Position numbers and translations under genes: made by a program | Source: an uncultured Clostridium sp. | GTDB taxonomy: Bacteria; Bacillota; Clostridia; Lachnospirales; Lachnospiraceae | DNA length: 64,000 nucleotides | Direction: 5' to 3' | Assembly: GCF_900547735.1 (NCBI RefSeq) | Contig: NZ_URHZ01000001.1 | Coordinates: forward strand, 62,001 to 126,000 | Part shown: in pieces, positions 37,100 to 45,592 of the stretch | Layout: each line of letters opens with the position of its first letter | How positions within the stretch are numbered: position 1 is the first letter of the stretch | The notes under the pieces: generated by a model | Seen by the model: the letters and a program-made list of their open reading frames with translations, nothing else | Told to the model about the DNA's origin: nothing | Database searches by the model: none

Positions 37100-39428
37100 G
37101 GGGCGGAAACAGGCTGTCCCACAGACGGCACAACAGACAATCCCATTCCGGGAAATGTTCAAGGACGGCGTGTGTCGTCTCAACAACGGCGTTTACACAA
37201 AGACGGTGGCGTTTGAAGATATAAACTATCAGCTCGCCCAGACCGAAGATCAGTCAGCTATCTTCGACGGGTGGAGCTCATTTCTGAACTACTTCGACAG
37301 CGCCCTGCCCTTCCAGCTCTCGTTTATCAACCACCGTTCCAACCCTGAAAGCAAGTACACCGTTAATATCCCTCCACGGCATGACGAGTTTGACAGTATC
37401 CGCGCCGAGTATGTGGAAATGCTGGAAAACCAGATTGCCAAGAGCAATAACGGCATTGTCCGCTCAAAGCTCATTACCTTCGGCACTCCGGCGGACAGTG
37501 TGAAGGCGGCCAGACCCCGGCTGGAACGGATAGAGGCCGATATTATAGGAAACTTCAAACAGTTGGGCGTTCAGTCCCGGCCCCTTACGGGGCGGGAGCG
37601 GCTGGAAATCCTTCACGGCCAACTGCACCCCGGGGGCCGGGAGCCCTTCAATTTTTCGTGGGAGCTTATCCCGCAGACGGGCATGAGCACGAAGGACTTT
37701 ATTGCCCCGACGAGCTTTGACTTCCGCCGGGGCCGGTTCTTCAAGGTGGGGGCGACCTGGGGCGCGGCCTCCTACTTACAGATAACCGCCTCGGAGCTCT
37801 CCGACAAACTGCTTGCGGAGCTTCTGGAGCTGGACACGGAAATGACCGTCACCATGCACGTCCAGACCGTAGACCAGGCAAAAGCCATTAAGACCATCAA
37901 GGGCAAGCTGACAGATATTGATAAAATGAAGATGGATGAACAAAAAAAGGCCGTCCGCTCGGGCTACGATATGGATATTTTGCCACCCGACCTTGTGACG
38001 TTCAGCAAGGACGCCAAAACGCTGTTGGAGGATTTGCAGAGCCGCAACGAGAGAATGTTTCTTTTGACCTTCCTCATTGTCAACATGGCCCCCACCCGGG
38101 AACAGCTTGAAAACGAGCTTTTCACTGTATCGGGTATCGCGCAGAAATACAACTGCACAATCCGGCGGCTGGACTTCCAGCAGGAACAGGGCTTTATGTC
38201 CTCTCTCCCCCTCGGCTTCAACGCCGTGGAGATCCAGCGGGGACTGACAACGAGCAGCACCGCGATTTTTATTCCATTTCTGACCCAGGAGCTCCGCATG
38301 GACGGGGAGGCCATCTATTACGGCCTGAACGCTCTATCCCATAACATCATCATGGCGAACCGCAAAAAGCTCAAAAACCCCAACGGGCTATTTCTCGGAG
38401 TGCCGGGCTCGGGCAAGAGCTTCGCGGCAAAAAGGGAGCTCGTCAACGTATTCCTCGCCACCAACGACAAAATCCTGATTGTGGACGCTATGGGGGAATA
38501 CTCCGCGCTGACAAGGAGGCTCGGGGGACAGGTGGTGGAAATCGCCCCGGATAGTCCAAACCATATCAACCCCATGAGCCTGACCGCCGATTTGGACGGC
38601 GGCGAAGAAAACCCGATGGCATTGAAGGCCGATTTTATTTTATCCCTGATGGAGCTGATTGTGGGCGGCAAGGACGGCCTGCAACCAGTGGAGCGGACGG
38701 TCATTGACCGATGTGTGCGGCTCATGTACCGGGACTATCTGCAACACCCCGACACGGCAAAAATGCCGATACTGCAAGACCTGTACGAAATTCTCTGCAA
38801 ACAGACGGAGCCGGAGGCGGCGCGGCTGGCAACCTCTCTGGAAATCTACGTTACAGGCTCCTTAAATGTGTTTAACCATGAAACAGACGTTGACCTGTCA
38901 AGCCGCCTTGTCTGCCTCGACCTTAAAAAGCTGGGGGCGGGCCTGCGGACAATCGCCATGCTTATCATGCAGGATTTAGTCAACTCGCAGGTGTCCTTAA
39001 ACTTCGCCCGTGGGATTGCTACATGGTGTTATTTTGATGAATTTCATCTGCTCCTGAAAGACCCTCTCACGGCGTCCTATTGCGTAACCGTCTGGAAAAT
39101 GCTGCGGAAAAAGTTCTGTGTGCCAAGTGCCTTAACACAAAATGTCAAAGACCTCCTCGCAAGCAGAGAAATAGAAAATATCTTTGAGAACAGCGATTTT
39201 CTTCTCATGCTCTCCCAGGCCCAGGGCGACCGCCAGATTTTGGCGAAGCAGTTAGGAATCAGCCCCACCCAGTTATCCTTTGTCACCAACAGCAACAGCG
39301 GCGAAGGGCTCTTATTCTTTGGAAATGTGATTATCCCATTCTCCGACCGTTTCCCGCAGAATACCGAGATTTACAGGCTATTAACCACCCGCCCGGAGGA
39401 TTTGAAAGATGAAGCGGCGGGAGTATGA
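37047..39428 (+). CDS. VirB4/TraE-type conjugation ATPase
   Basis: 793 aa from TTG 37047, chosen for AAAGGAGGTA just upstream; it begins inside the PrgI gene. Hallmarks: an N-terminal CagE/TrbE-like region, Walker A GVPGSGKSFAAKRE near residue 450, Walker B CYFDEFHLLL and ALTQNVKDLLASREIENIFENSDFLLMLSQAQGDR. It powers channel assembly and transfer. No inactivating change is seen. Stop overlaps the next gene by 20 bp. Confidence 0.94.
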   Translation: MQKEKTTKQTVPKRASDKGRKQAVPQTAQQTIPFREMFKDGVCRLNNGVYTKTVAFEDINYQLAQTEDQSAIFDGWSSFLNYFDSALPFQLSFINHRSNPESKYTVNIPPRHDEFDSIRAEYVEMLENQIAKSNNGIVRSKLITFGTPADSVKAARPRLERIEADIIGNFKQLGVQSRPLTGRERLEILHGQLHPGGREPFNFSWELIPQTGMSTKDFIAPTSFDFRRGRFFKVGATWGAASYLQITASELSDKLLAELLELDTEMTVTMHVQTVDQAKAIKTIKGKLTDIDKMKMDEQKKAVRSGYDMDILPPDLVTFSKDAKTLLEDLQSRNERMFLLTFLIVNMAPTREQLENELFTVSGIAQKYNCTIRRLDFQQEQGFMSSLPLGFNAVEIQRGLTTSSTAIFIPFLTQELRMDGEAIYYGLNALSHNIIMANRKKLKNPNGLFLGVPGSGKSFAAKRELVNVFLATNDKILIVDAMGEYSALTRRLGGQVVEIAPDSPNHINPMSLTADLDGGEENPMALKADFILSLMELIVGGKDGLQPVERTVIDRCVRLMYRDYLQHPDTAKMPILQDLYEILCKQTEPEAARLATSLEIYVTGSLNVFNHETDVDLSSRLVCLDLKKLGAGLRTIAMLIMQDLVNSQVSLNFARGIATWCYFDEFHLLLKDPLTASYCVTVWKMLRKKFCVPSALTQNVKDLLASREIENIFENSDFLLMLSQAQGDRQILAKQLGISPTQLSFVTNSNSGEGLLFFGNVIIPFSDRFPQNTEIYRLLTTRPEDLKDEAAGV

Positions 39429-41403
39429 CCGGGCCACTTCGGGCCAAGTTGGCCCGAAGATCGACCAGGGCAAAAAGGAATCGGCAGGCCCGGCCTCCCG
39501 CCTCCACTTTGAGGCGGACGGAGAACAGGAGGCCCCCGGCACTTCGGGCCAACATGGCCCGAAGTCCACCAGAGGGAAACGGCCTGCGCCGGAGCCAAAG
39601 AAAGAAACGGCGGAGCCTTCCTCTCGCCTCCGCTTTGAGGACAAGGGGGAAACGGAAAGACCGGGGCCTGACACTTCGGGCCAAGTTGGCCCGAAGCCTC
39701 CAAAGGGAGGGAAGTTCCGGCAGGACAGCGACCGGGCCCGGCCCTCGGAGCGGCTACGCCGGGAAGGAGAACCGCCGCCCGGAGAGGCCGGGGAAAGCCA
39801 CAACGGTACAGGCTCCGTCGGAGAAGATACAGCCGGGCCGCAGACAAAGGAGGCGAAAAAGACAGAGAAAGCAAAGACGCGGGCCGATAAAGCCGGGGAG
39901 AAGCTCGGCAGGACGCGGGCCAAGCTGGACGCGCAGAAGCCGCCGAAGGAGCCCGGCCTTCCCCGTAAGTTGGCCCGGAGCGCCCGCACCGGGGCGTGGA
40001 TATACGCCCACAACAAAATACATGAAGTGGAGCATGAGAATGTCGGCACCGAGGGAGCCCACAAGACCGAGCTGGTGGCCGAGGCCGGAATCCGCAAGGT
40101 TTCCCGGTTTGCAAAAAGGCGGTGGCGCACCCGTCATGCCCGGAGCGTTGTCAAGTGGGAGAAAAAAGAAATCCGGGCCAGCGCCGATTATGCGTTCCGG
40201 CAGATGGCCCAGGAGCACCCGGAGCTTACGAGTAACCCCCTTTCCCGTTACGCGCAGAAATGGAAACTCAAACGGGAATATGCCAAGCAGGCGCGGGAGG
40301 CGACGAAGCAGGGCGCAAAGGCGGCGGAGAAAACCGCCGTCACCACGGAAAAGCTGGCCCGCCGGGTGTTCCTCTTTGTGAAGCGCCACCCCGTCGGCGT
40401 GCTGATCGTGCTTGCCGTCCTTCTGGTGGTCATGCTGCTGGTGGGCGCTCTCTCGTCCCTCCCCGGCATGATAGGGAGCGGGGCCATGAACGCGGTGCTC
40501 GGCACTTCCTACGGCTCGGAGGACAGTGACCTATTGGGGGCCGACGCTGATTATACCGCGCTGGAAACGGCCTTGCAGAATGAAGTTGCCAATATCGAGA
40601 GCACCCACCCCGGCTATGACGAGTACCGCTATCATGTGGACGAGCTGGGCCACAACCCCTATGAGCTGGCCTCCTACCTGACAGCTAAGTTTCAATCCTA
40701 CACCCGCGCCGAGGTACAGGGGGAGCTTCAAGCCGTATTCGATGCGCAGTATAAGCTGACCCTGACAGAGACGGTGGAAACCCGCACATACACGGACGAG
40801 GACGGCGACGAGCACGAATATGACTGGTACATTCTGACCGTCACTCTGACAAACCGCACCCTCCCCGTGGTAATCAATGAACGCCTGACCGACGACCAAA
40901 AGGAGCTCTATTCCGCTACCATGTGGACGAAGGGCAACAAGTCCTATCTGTGGGATAACATTTACACGGGCGGCGATACCGACCCCGGCCCCTCCTACGA
41001 GATACCGGGGGAGGCCCTGACTGACCCGGATTTTGCCGCCCTGATTGCCGAGGCGGAAAAGTACCTGGGCTATCCCTATGTGTGGGGCGGGAGCTCCCCG
41101 AGCACAAGTTTTGACTGCTCGGGCTTTGTGTGCTGGGTATACACCCATTCCGGCGTTTACGACCTGCCCCGCACCACGGCAACGGGGATATACAACCAAT
41201 GTGCCATTGTGCCGCGAAGTGAAGCCCGGCCCGGGGATCTGATTTTCTTTACCCGCACCTATGCCAGCGCCGGGCCTGTCTCCCACGTTGGAATTTATGT
41301 GGGCGACAATATGATGATTCACTGTGGCGACCCCATCAAATACGCCAGTATCAGCACGTCCTACTGGCAGGAACATTTTTACGCCTTCGGGCGGCTCAAC
41401 TGA
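39409..41403 (+). CDS. NlpC/P60 cell-wall hydrolase (CD1108-like) of the transfer system
   Basis: 664 aa. A long basic cytoplasmic N-terminus (1-325) carries three palindrome-encoded peptides: TSGQVGPK, TSGQHGPK and TSGQVGPK (bases 39437, 39542, 39674). One TM (about 329-352), an extracellular stalk, then an NlpC/P60 peptidase with YVWGGSSPSTSFDCSGF (Cys near 569), VSHVGIYVG and MIHCGDP His residues. It locally opens peptidoglycan for the transfer channel. A degenerate half-palindrome occurs near 39963 (AAGTTGGCCCGG). Confidence 0.9.
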   Translation: MKRREYDRATSGQVGPKIDQGKKESAGPASRLHFEADGEQEAPGTSGQHGPKSTRGKRPAPEPKKETAEPSSRLRFEDKGETERPGPDTSGQVGPKPPKGGKFRQDSDRARPSERLRREGEPPPGEAGESHNGTGSVGEDTAGPQTKEAKKTEKAKTRADKAGEKLGRTRAKLDAQKPPKEPGLPRKLARSARTGAWIYAHNKIHEVEHENVGTEGAHKTELVAEAGIRKVSRFAKRRWRTRHARSVVKWEKKEIRASADYAFRQMAQEHPELTSNPLSRYAQKWKLKREYAKQAREATKQGAKAAEKTAVTTEKLARRVFLFVKRHPVGVLIVLAVLLVVMLLVGALSSLPGMIGSGAMNAVLGTSYGSEDSDLLGADADYTALETALQNEVANIESTHPGYDEYRYHVDELGHNPYELASYLTAKFQSYTRAEVQGELQAVFDAQYKLTLTETVETRTYTDEDGDEHEYDWYILTVTLTNRTLPVVINERLTDDQKELYSATMWTKGNKSYLWDNIYTGGDTDPGPSYEIPGEALTDPDFAALIAEAEKYLGYPYVWGGSSPSTSFDCSGFVCWVYTHSGVYDLPRTTATGIYNQCAIVPRSEARPGDLIFFTRTYASAGPVSHVGIYVGDNMMIHCGDPIKYASISTSYWQEHFYAFGRLN

Positions 41404-41418
41404 AAAAGGAGGTTTTGC

Positions 41419-41682
41419 ATGAGCAGTAAAATTGACAAGGTATGCGCCGAGATTGAAAAGGTCAAGGCCAAAATCAGCGAACAGCAATCCCGGCTCCGGG
41501 AGCTGGAACGCCAGAAAACCGAACTGGAAAATACGGAAATCGTCGAGCTGGTGCGCTCTCTCAACCTGACGCCCGCCGCGCTGGCCGACTTCCTGAAGGA
41601 GCAGAAAAAGAGCCCCGCCGCTTCGGGCCAAGTTGGCCCGAAGTCCGGCGAAGGAAAGGAGGAACCGGCTGATGAAAATTAA
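41419..41682 (+). CDS. DUF4315 family small coiled-coil protein
   Basis: 87 aa. A single coiled coil (KIDKVCAEIEKVKAKISEQQSRLRELERQKTELEN) then VRSLNLTPAALADFLKEQKK. The C-terminal ASGQVGPKSGEGKEE arises from the palindrome at 41621-41643. DUF4315 proteins sit between the NlpC/P60 and DUF4366 genes in these elements. AAAGGAGG site. Confidence 0.85.
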   Translation: MSSKIDKVCAEIEKVKAKISEQQSRLRELERQKTELENTEIVELVRSLNLTPAALADFLKEQKKSPAASGQVGPKSGEGKEEPADEN

Positions 41683-42310
41683 ATTCCGTATGGCGGCGGC
41701 ATTGACCGCCGTTTTTCTCTGCCTCCCTGTGTTTGCCCTCCCGGCTTACGCCCAGAGTACCGAACCCACGAAGGAATCGCCTGCGCAGGAGGAAACCACC
41801 ACCGCAAAGCCCTTCACCCCGGAGGGGACGGGAACCGTGGTGGACAATGCCACCGACGAGGACGGCAAGGAATTTTACACCATTCAGACCCCGGACGAGC
41901 ACGTTTTCTTTCTTGTCATTGATAAACAGCGCACAAGCGAAAACGTATACTTCCTGGACGCCGTGACGGAAAAGGATCTGCTTTCCCTCACGCAAGCGGA
42001 GAAGGAGCCCGAGACGGTAGAGCCGGAACCGGAACCCACAACTGCCCCGCAGGAGCCGACCGACGAGCCGGAGCCCGCCCCGAAACCAGCGAAGGAAAAC
42101 AACCCTATGGGGACAATCCTTCTGGTGCTGGCCGTGGCGGTGATTGGCGGCGGGGCCGGCTGGTACTTCAAGATTTACCGCCCGAAACATCAGGCCCCGG
42201 ATTTGGACGAGGAAGAAACGGACTTTGAGGCGGAGGACGACGAGCCCGCCGAAGAAAATGATTTGCCGCCCTGGGACGAGGACGAGCTGGAAAAGGAGGA
42301 CGAGGAATGA
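41672..42310 (+). CDS. DUF4366 (CD1107-like) surface protein
   Basis: 212 aa from ATG 41672 (AAAGGAGG at 8-10 nt), overlapping the DUF4315 end by 11 bp. Signal peptide FRMAAALTAVFLCLPVFALPAYAQ, an extracellular acidic domain with FYTIQTPDEHVFFLVIDKQRTSENVYFLDAVTEKDL, a Pro/Glu/Thr-rich stalk (EPEPEPTTAPQEPTDEPEP), a TM (GTILLVLAVAVIGGGAGWYF near 150-170) and a very acidic cytoplasmic tail. Family member usual in Tn1549-type elements; likely part of the cell-surface mating apparatus. Confidence 0.85.
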   Translation: MKIKFRMAAALTAVFLCLPVFALPAYAQSTEPTKESPAQEETTTAKPFTPEGTGTVVDNATDEDGKEFYTIQTPDEHVFFLVIDKQRTSENVYFLDAVTEKDLLSLTQAEKEPETVEPEPEPTTAPQEPTDEPEPAPKPAKENNPMGTILLVLAVAVIGGGAGWYFKIYRPKHQAPDLDEEETDFEAEDDEPAEENDLPPWDEDELEKEDEE

Positions 42311-42480
42311 ATTTTACAGACAGCCCCTTCGAGCGAATGATGAAACAGATTCCCCGTCCCTCCCGGTATGACCCGGAGCCCTGCCCCGACTGCCGGGAAC
42401 GCGGAGACTGCAAGAAGAAACGCCGCACGCTGATTGTAGAGCCCCGCAGGACTTCGGGCCAAGTTGGCCCGAAGCGGTGA
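42307..42480 (+). CDS. 57-aa Cys-containing small protein
   Basis: ATG 42307 overlaps the previous stop as ATGA, and the stop overlaps the next start as TGATG. Sequence MNFTDSPFERMMKQIPRPSRYDPEPCPDCRERGDCKKKRR has a CPDC..C cluster that could bind zinc. Its final residues TSGQVGPKR come from a palindrome at 42452. The tight coupling on both sides supports a real gene, though too short to place in a family. Confidence 0.65.
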   Translation: MNFTDSPFERMMKQIPRPSRYDPEPCPDCRERGDCKKKRRTLIVEPRRTSGQVGPKR

Positions 42481-42857
42481 TGTGCAGGGAGCTGACCCGT
42501 GACGAGAGAAAGACGATCCGGCGGCTGGTCACGGGTATGTGCGCCAACTATGACAGCGACTATGGCTGTCTCCCGCTGGACTGCCCCTGCTATATGCTCG
42601 GCAAGTGGTGGACGGGGAGCCTGTGCCGCTACTTCCGGGCGGCGGTGCTGCCGCTGGCCCCGGTGCTCGAAGCCTCCCTTACCGGGGAGGCCGTAGGGCC
42701 GGAAACAAGGCGCTGTGCCGTATGCGGAAGGGCCTTTATCCCCGAGGGGCGGCAAGCCTATTGCTCCGAAGCCTGCAAGGCCGAGGGCAACCGCCGCAGG
42801 AGCCGGGAGCGCATGAGGAAAAAGCGGCTGAAAAACAGGGGCCGCCGTTACGATTAG
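42480..42857 (+). CDS. Cysteine-rich VLP-type zinc protein
   Basis: 125 aa from ATG 42480 (GTG 42477 is an alternative). Nine cysteines: MCANYDSDYGCLPLDCPCYML, CRYFRAAVLPLAP and a C-terminal zinc finger CAVCGRAFIPEGRQAYCSEACKAEGNRRRSRERMRKKR. This matches the cysteine-rich VLP proteins found on conjugative elements. A basic C-terminus suggests nucleic-acid binding. Confidence 0.82.
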   Translation: MCRELTRDERKTIRRLVTGMCANYDSDYGCLPLDCPCYMLGKWWTGSLCRYFRAAVLPLAPVLEASLTGEAVGPETRRCAVCGRAFIPEGRQAYCSEACKAEGNRRRSRERMRKKRLKNRGRRYD

Positions 42858-43004
42858 GCCCCGAAAAACCCCTGTATTTCCAGGGCCTCGCGGGCCTGTT
42901 TTGCAGGCCGTCATATCTTTCTGCGTCTGGCTTCTGTTTCGCCGGGTAAATCGTAACATTAAGAGCTTCGGGCCAAGTTGGCCCGAAGCCGGAAAGGAGG
43001 ATAT

Positions 43005-43616
43005 ATGGATACAGTAAAAGGGTATCAGATACAGAAAGATGTTACCTTTGAAAATGGCCGTGGTTTTGCGCTGGGCTATAACCCAACGGCGCAAGCACCC
43101 TTTGTTATCTGGCATTACACGGTTATGGCAGACGGCAAGCGGAACTTTTATGATTTTACTTCCTGCCGGGGAATCCTGCCGCCGGAAAAGGAATTTGAAA
43201 AATTCCTCTCTGCCTATGACTATGTTTACAAGGTTCGGAGGCTGGCGGAGGGGCAAAAAACACCTGACACAAACTACTACCGCTATTACACCCAATACCC
43301 GCTTGATGATAACACATTTCCAAAAGGAAAAGAAACAGGGCTGTTGGAGATTGCCCCCTATGAAAAACGGCTGATGGTCGAAAATGACACGATACAGACA
43401 TGGGGGGAATTGATTTACACAAAGCCTCTGACCAAAGAACAAATCGCGTACTATGATTTAACGCCCGCCCCGAATAACCCTGATATGGGGAAACACCTCC
43501 CGGAGCGCAGACAGAAGCCGTCTATTGCGGCCCAGCTCCAGGAGGGCGCGAAACAGGCGAAGGAGCACCGGGAGCCGCCAGCGAAGAAGGACGGCCCCGA
43601 CCATCAGGACAGATAG
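43005..43616 (+). CDS. ICE protein of unknown function
   Basis: 203 aa from ATG 43005 (AAAGGAGG upstream), a palindrome directly before. Soluble; conserved-looking ALGYNPTAQAPFVIWHYTVMADGKRNFYDFTSCRGI and RRLAEGQKTPDTNYYRYYTQYPLDDNTFP blocks, then a Lys/Pro-rich tail. No family recognised. The composition is more AT-rich than its neighbours in the middle part. Confidence 0.65.
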   Translation: MDTVKGYQIQKDVTFENGRGFALGYNPTAQAPFVIWHYTVMADGKRNFYDFTSCRGILPPEKEFEKFLSAYDYVYKVRRLAEGQKTPDTNYYRYYTQYPLDDNTFPKGKETGLLEIAPYEKRLMVENDTIQTWGELIYTKPLTKEQIAYYDLTPAPNNPDMGKHLPERRQKPSIAAQLQEGAKQAKEHREPPAKKDGPDHQDR

Positions 43617-43627
43617 GAGGAATTTTC

Positions 43628-43807
43628 ATGCAGGAAAAGTATAACCCATTGAAAACGGCGGAGCTCTCCGCCGAACAGAATTACAACATGATTGACGGCG
43701 TGATGAACAACATGCTGCCCGCCCCGGTTCTCCCGGAAAAAAAGCCGCTGGACAAGGTGAAGGAGCCGCCTAAACACAAGCGGAGCCGGGAGCGTGAGGA
43801 GCGGTAA
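43628..43807 (+). CDS. 59-aa small ICE protein
   Basis: ATG 43628 with AGGAGG upstream; its TAA overlaps the mobC ATG (TAATG). Sequence MQEKYNPLKTAELSAEQNYNMIDGVMNN then a basic PPKHKRSREREER tail. The overlap indicates co-translation with MobC. Family not known to me. Confidence 0.65.
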   Translation: MQEKYNPLKTAELSAEQNYNMIDGVMNNMLPAPVLPEKKPLDKVKEPPKHKRSREREER

Positions 43808-44148
43808 TGCCCCGGCGCAGGCGGAATATTCCGCTGTATGTGATGGTGTCCCCGGAGGAACTGGAACAGCTACACACCCGCATGGACGAGGCGGGCGTCC
43901 GCAACATGAGCGCCTTTGTCCGCAAGATGGCCCTAAACGGCTATATCCTCCATGTTGACCTGTCGCCTGTCCGGGAGCTCGTCTCCCTGCAACGGCGGTG
44001 TTCCAATAACATCAATCAGGTGGCGATTCACGCCAACACCTACGGCGTGTACCCGGACGAGATCGTCGGGCTTCAACAGGACTATGCCGAGCTGTGGGGG
44101 CGCATGAACGACATACTTAAACAGCTTTCTGCAATCGTGGAGCTGTAA
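43807..44148 (+). CDS. mobC: MobC-like relaxosome protein
   Basis: 113 aa. IPLYVMVSPEELEQLHTRMDEAGVRNMSAFVRKMALNGYI is a ribbon-helix-helix region and SLQRRCSNNINQVAIHANTYGVYPDEIVGLQQDYAELWGRMNDILKQL is the MobC signature. It binds oriT DNA and helps the relaxase nick. The relaxase itself is 1.4 kb downstream, separated by an inverted HNH gene and a small membrane gene. Confidence 0.9.
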   Translation: MPRRRRNIPLYVMVSPEELEQLHTRMDEAGVRNMSAFVRKMALNGYILHVDLSPVRELVSLQRRCSNNINQVAIHANTYGVYPDEIVGLQQDYAELWGRMNDILKQLSAIVEL

Positions 44149-44150
44149 TT

Positions 44151-44187
44151 TATAACGTGAGGGCAACGGTATTGCCCTCACGTTATA
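44151..44187. terminator. Bidirectional terminator, mobC and HNH gene
   Basis: Perfect 16-bp stem TATAACGTGAGGGCAA (44151-44166) and its complement (44172-44187) around a 5-nt loop, between convergent genes. Confidence 0.85.
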
Positions 44188-45012
44188 TCATCTGTATCTT
44201 CGTTTTGGAAAATACAATTCACGAAGTCCTGCTTCTTGACAAATTGAGGACATTATCTTGAGAATTTCGTCGCGTGTTAGATTAAACCAATCCCCAAGCG
44301 ACTTGTCGCAAAAACAGTAAAAAACATCTTCTCCGCTACCATACGTTGTATATGCTTGTTCATCTTTGGCTATTTTTAGACGCCTACGAATAGAAGTTAA
44401 TAAATCTACAACAGTGTCAAGTTTTTTGCGCCAGACAGGATTTTGTATAAGCGATTTTCCTTCAAACTGTTTTAATATATCACCATCTCTTGTTCTCAAT
44501 ATACCGGTATTAAGTGCAATAATAGTATCTTCAATCGCCTTATCGAAATCCTCCATGCGTCCTTCTTGATAGATGTCATCTCTAAATGCTGGTCTGTCAA
44601 AACATTGAACAAAAAAACTAAGAATATCTTTATCGTGTTTCATGGTTTGAGATGGCGAGGTTGATTCCAACTCTAAAATGGCTGATTCTTCTGCAAGCTG
44701 TTTCCATAAAAAAAGCAACTCCTGTGGATAGCGTTTAATATCAGAATCTATCAATTTTGAACACGATTGGCAAAGCCATATTCCATTCTCAAACGATTTA
44801 CGTTCTTCTGTTGTCATATTTTCATCATAGCGAGGACCACCCTTAGCAGCTGCACAAATATGAGAGGCCACTCCTATATTTGTATATTTTTGCGGATCAT
44901 CATTTGCTCCGCATGTTAATTTCATGCAGGCTGGATTACTACATCTATATCCAACTCGACGTGCTAAGAGTTCAATTATTTTTTGTGGAAAATCATCACG
45001 AGAATTTGCCAT
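44188..45012 (-). CDS. HNH nuclease-like cargo gene, AT-rich
   Basis: 274 aa on the opposite strand to the transfer genes. N-terminal domain: RRVGYRCSNPACMKLTCG with NIGVASHICAAAKGGPRYDENMTTEERKSFENGIWLCQSCSKLIDSD, a zinc-binding HNH-type fold (CxxxxC, ASH, CxxC). This domain is often joined to effector or STAND domains in defence proteins. The C-terminal 160 aa show no motif I recognise. Low GC and reversed strand suggest separate acquisition. Likely an anti-phage or anti-plasmid nuclease (inference). Confidence 0.72.
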   Translation of the reverse strand: MANSRDDFPQKIIELLARRVGYRCSNPACMKLTCGANDDPQKYTNIGVASHICAAAKGGPRYDENMTTEERKSFENGIWLCQSCSKLIDSDIKRYPQELLFLWKQLAEESAILELESTSPSQTMKHDKDILSFFVQCFDRPAFRDDIYQEGRMEDFDKAIEDTIIALNTGILRTRDGDILKQFEGKSLIQNPVWRKKLDTVVDLLTSIRRRLKIAKDEQAYTTYGSGEDVFYCFCDKSLGDWFNLTRDEILKIMSSICQEAGLRELYFPKRRYR

Positions 45013-45115
45013 GGTGTTGCCCCCTTACATTATGGTTTTAGTATTTATACTATATCACAATAGTATTTGGCGTACAATCAATACCTCGGGCCAAGTTGGC
45101 CCGAAGTGCGCCGGG

Positions 45116-45170
45116 ACAAGATTTGCAAAGTCCCGACAACATTGTTGCCCTGCCCCTGAAATGGTACAAT
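45116..45170 (+). promoter_or_regulatory. Promoter of the relaxase operon, sharing a module with the recombinase promoter
   Basis: TTGTTG 45142-45147, 17-bp spacer, extended -10 TGG-TACAAT ending at 45170. Upstream, TTTGCAAA and CGACAACATTGTT form small palindromes. The first 31 bases match 51507-51537 at 28 positions without a gap. Confidence 0.72.
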
Positions 45171-45205
45171 AATAGTAGGATAAAACAAAGAAAGGGGCTG
45201 TTTAT

Positions 45206-45499
45206 ATGAGACTGATATTTAAGATTTTTGCTTTGCCGTTCCTGCTGGTTCTGTCGCTTTTAGCGGCGGTGCTGATGTTCCTGTTTGATGTGGCCGGGTG
45301 GTTTCTCTCCCTGGCTTCGGGTGTACTGGCTGTAATTGCCGTGGGCCTGTTTGTCCTGCAACATCAGCTCGTCGGTGGTGTGGCGTTCCTCGTCCTGGCT
45401 TTCCTGCTTTCCCCTTACGGGCTCCCGGCTATCGCGGAGTTTCTGATTGGACTATTAGACGAACTGAACTATTCCCTGCGGCGGTTCATCACAAGCTGA
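45206..45499 (+). CDS. CD1845-like small membrane protein
   Basis: 97 aa with three hydrophobic helices (RLIFKIFALPFLLVLSLLAAVLMFLF, FLSLASGVLAVIAVGLFVL, GVAFLVLAFLLSPYGLPAIAEFLIGLL). AAAGGGG site. Members of this family precede the relaxase in many Clostridia elements. Role unknown; possibly membrane anchoring of the relaxosome. Confidence 0.82.
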   Translation: MRLIFKIFALPFLLVLSLLAAVLMFLFDVAGWFLSLASGVLAVIAVGLFVLQHQLVGGVAFLVLAFLLSPYGLPAIAEFLIGLLDELNYSLRRFITS

Positions 45500-45535
45500 C
45501 AGGCCGGAGCTTCGGGCCAAGTTGGCCCGAAGTCC

Positions 45536-45575
45536 AGAACGGCAAAGCGGCGGCTCTGCGGGGCCGCCGTTCTTT
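45536..45575 (+). terminator. Hairpin before the relaxase (possible attenuator)
   Basis: AGAACGGC (45536-45543) pairs with GCCGTTCT (45566-45573), with an inner GGC/GCC stem, followed by TTTA only. It is four bases after a palindrome and directly upstream of the relaxase ribosome site. Confidence 0.45.
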
Positions 45576-45592
45576 ATGGAAGGAGGTGACAC

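Noticed and set aside
40531..41631. 366-codon minus-strand open frame
   Set aside because: It is antisense to the NlpC/P60 hydrolase, a product of high GC and codon bias.
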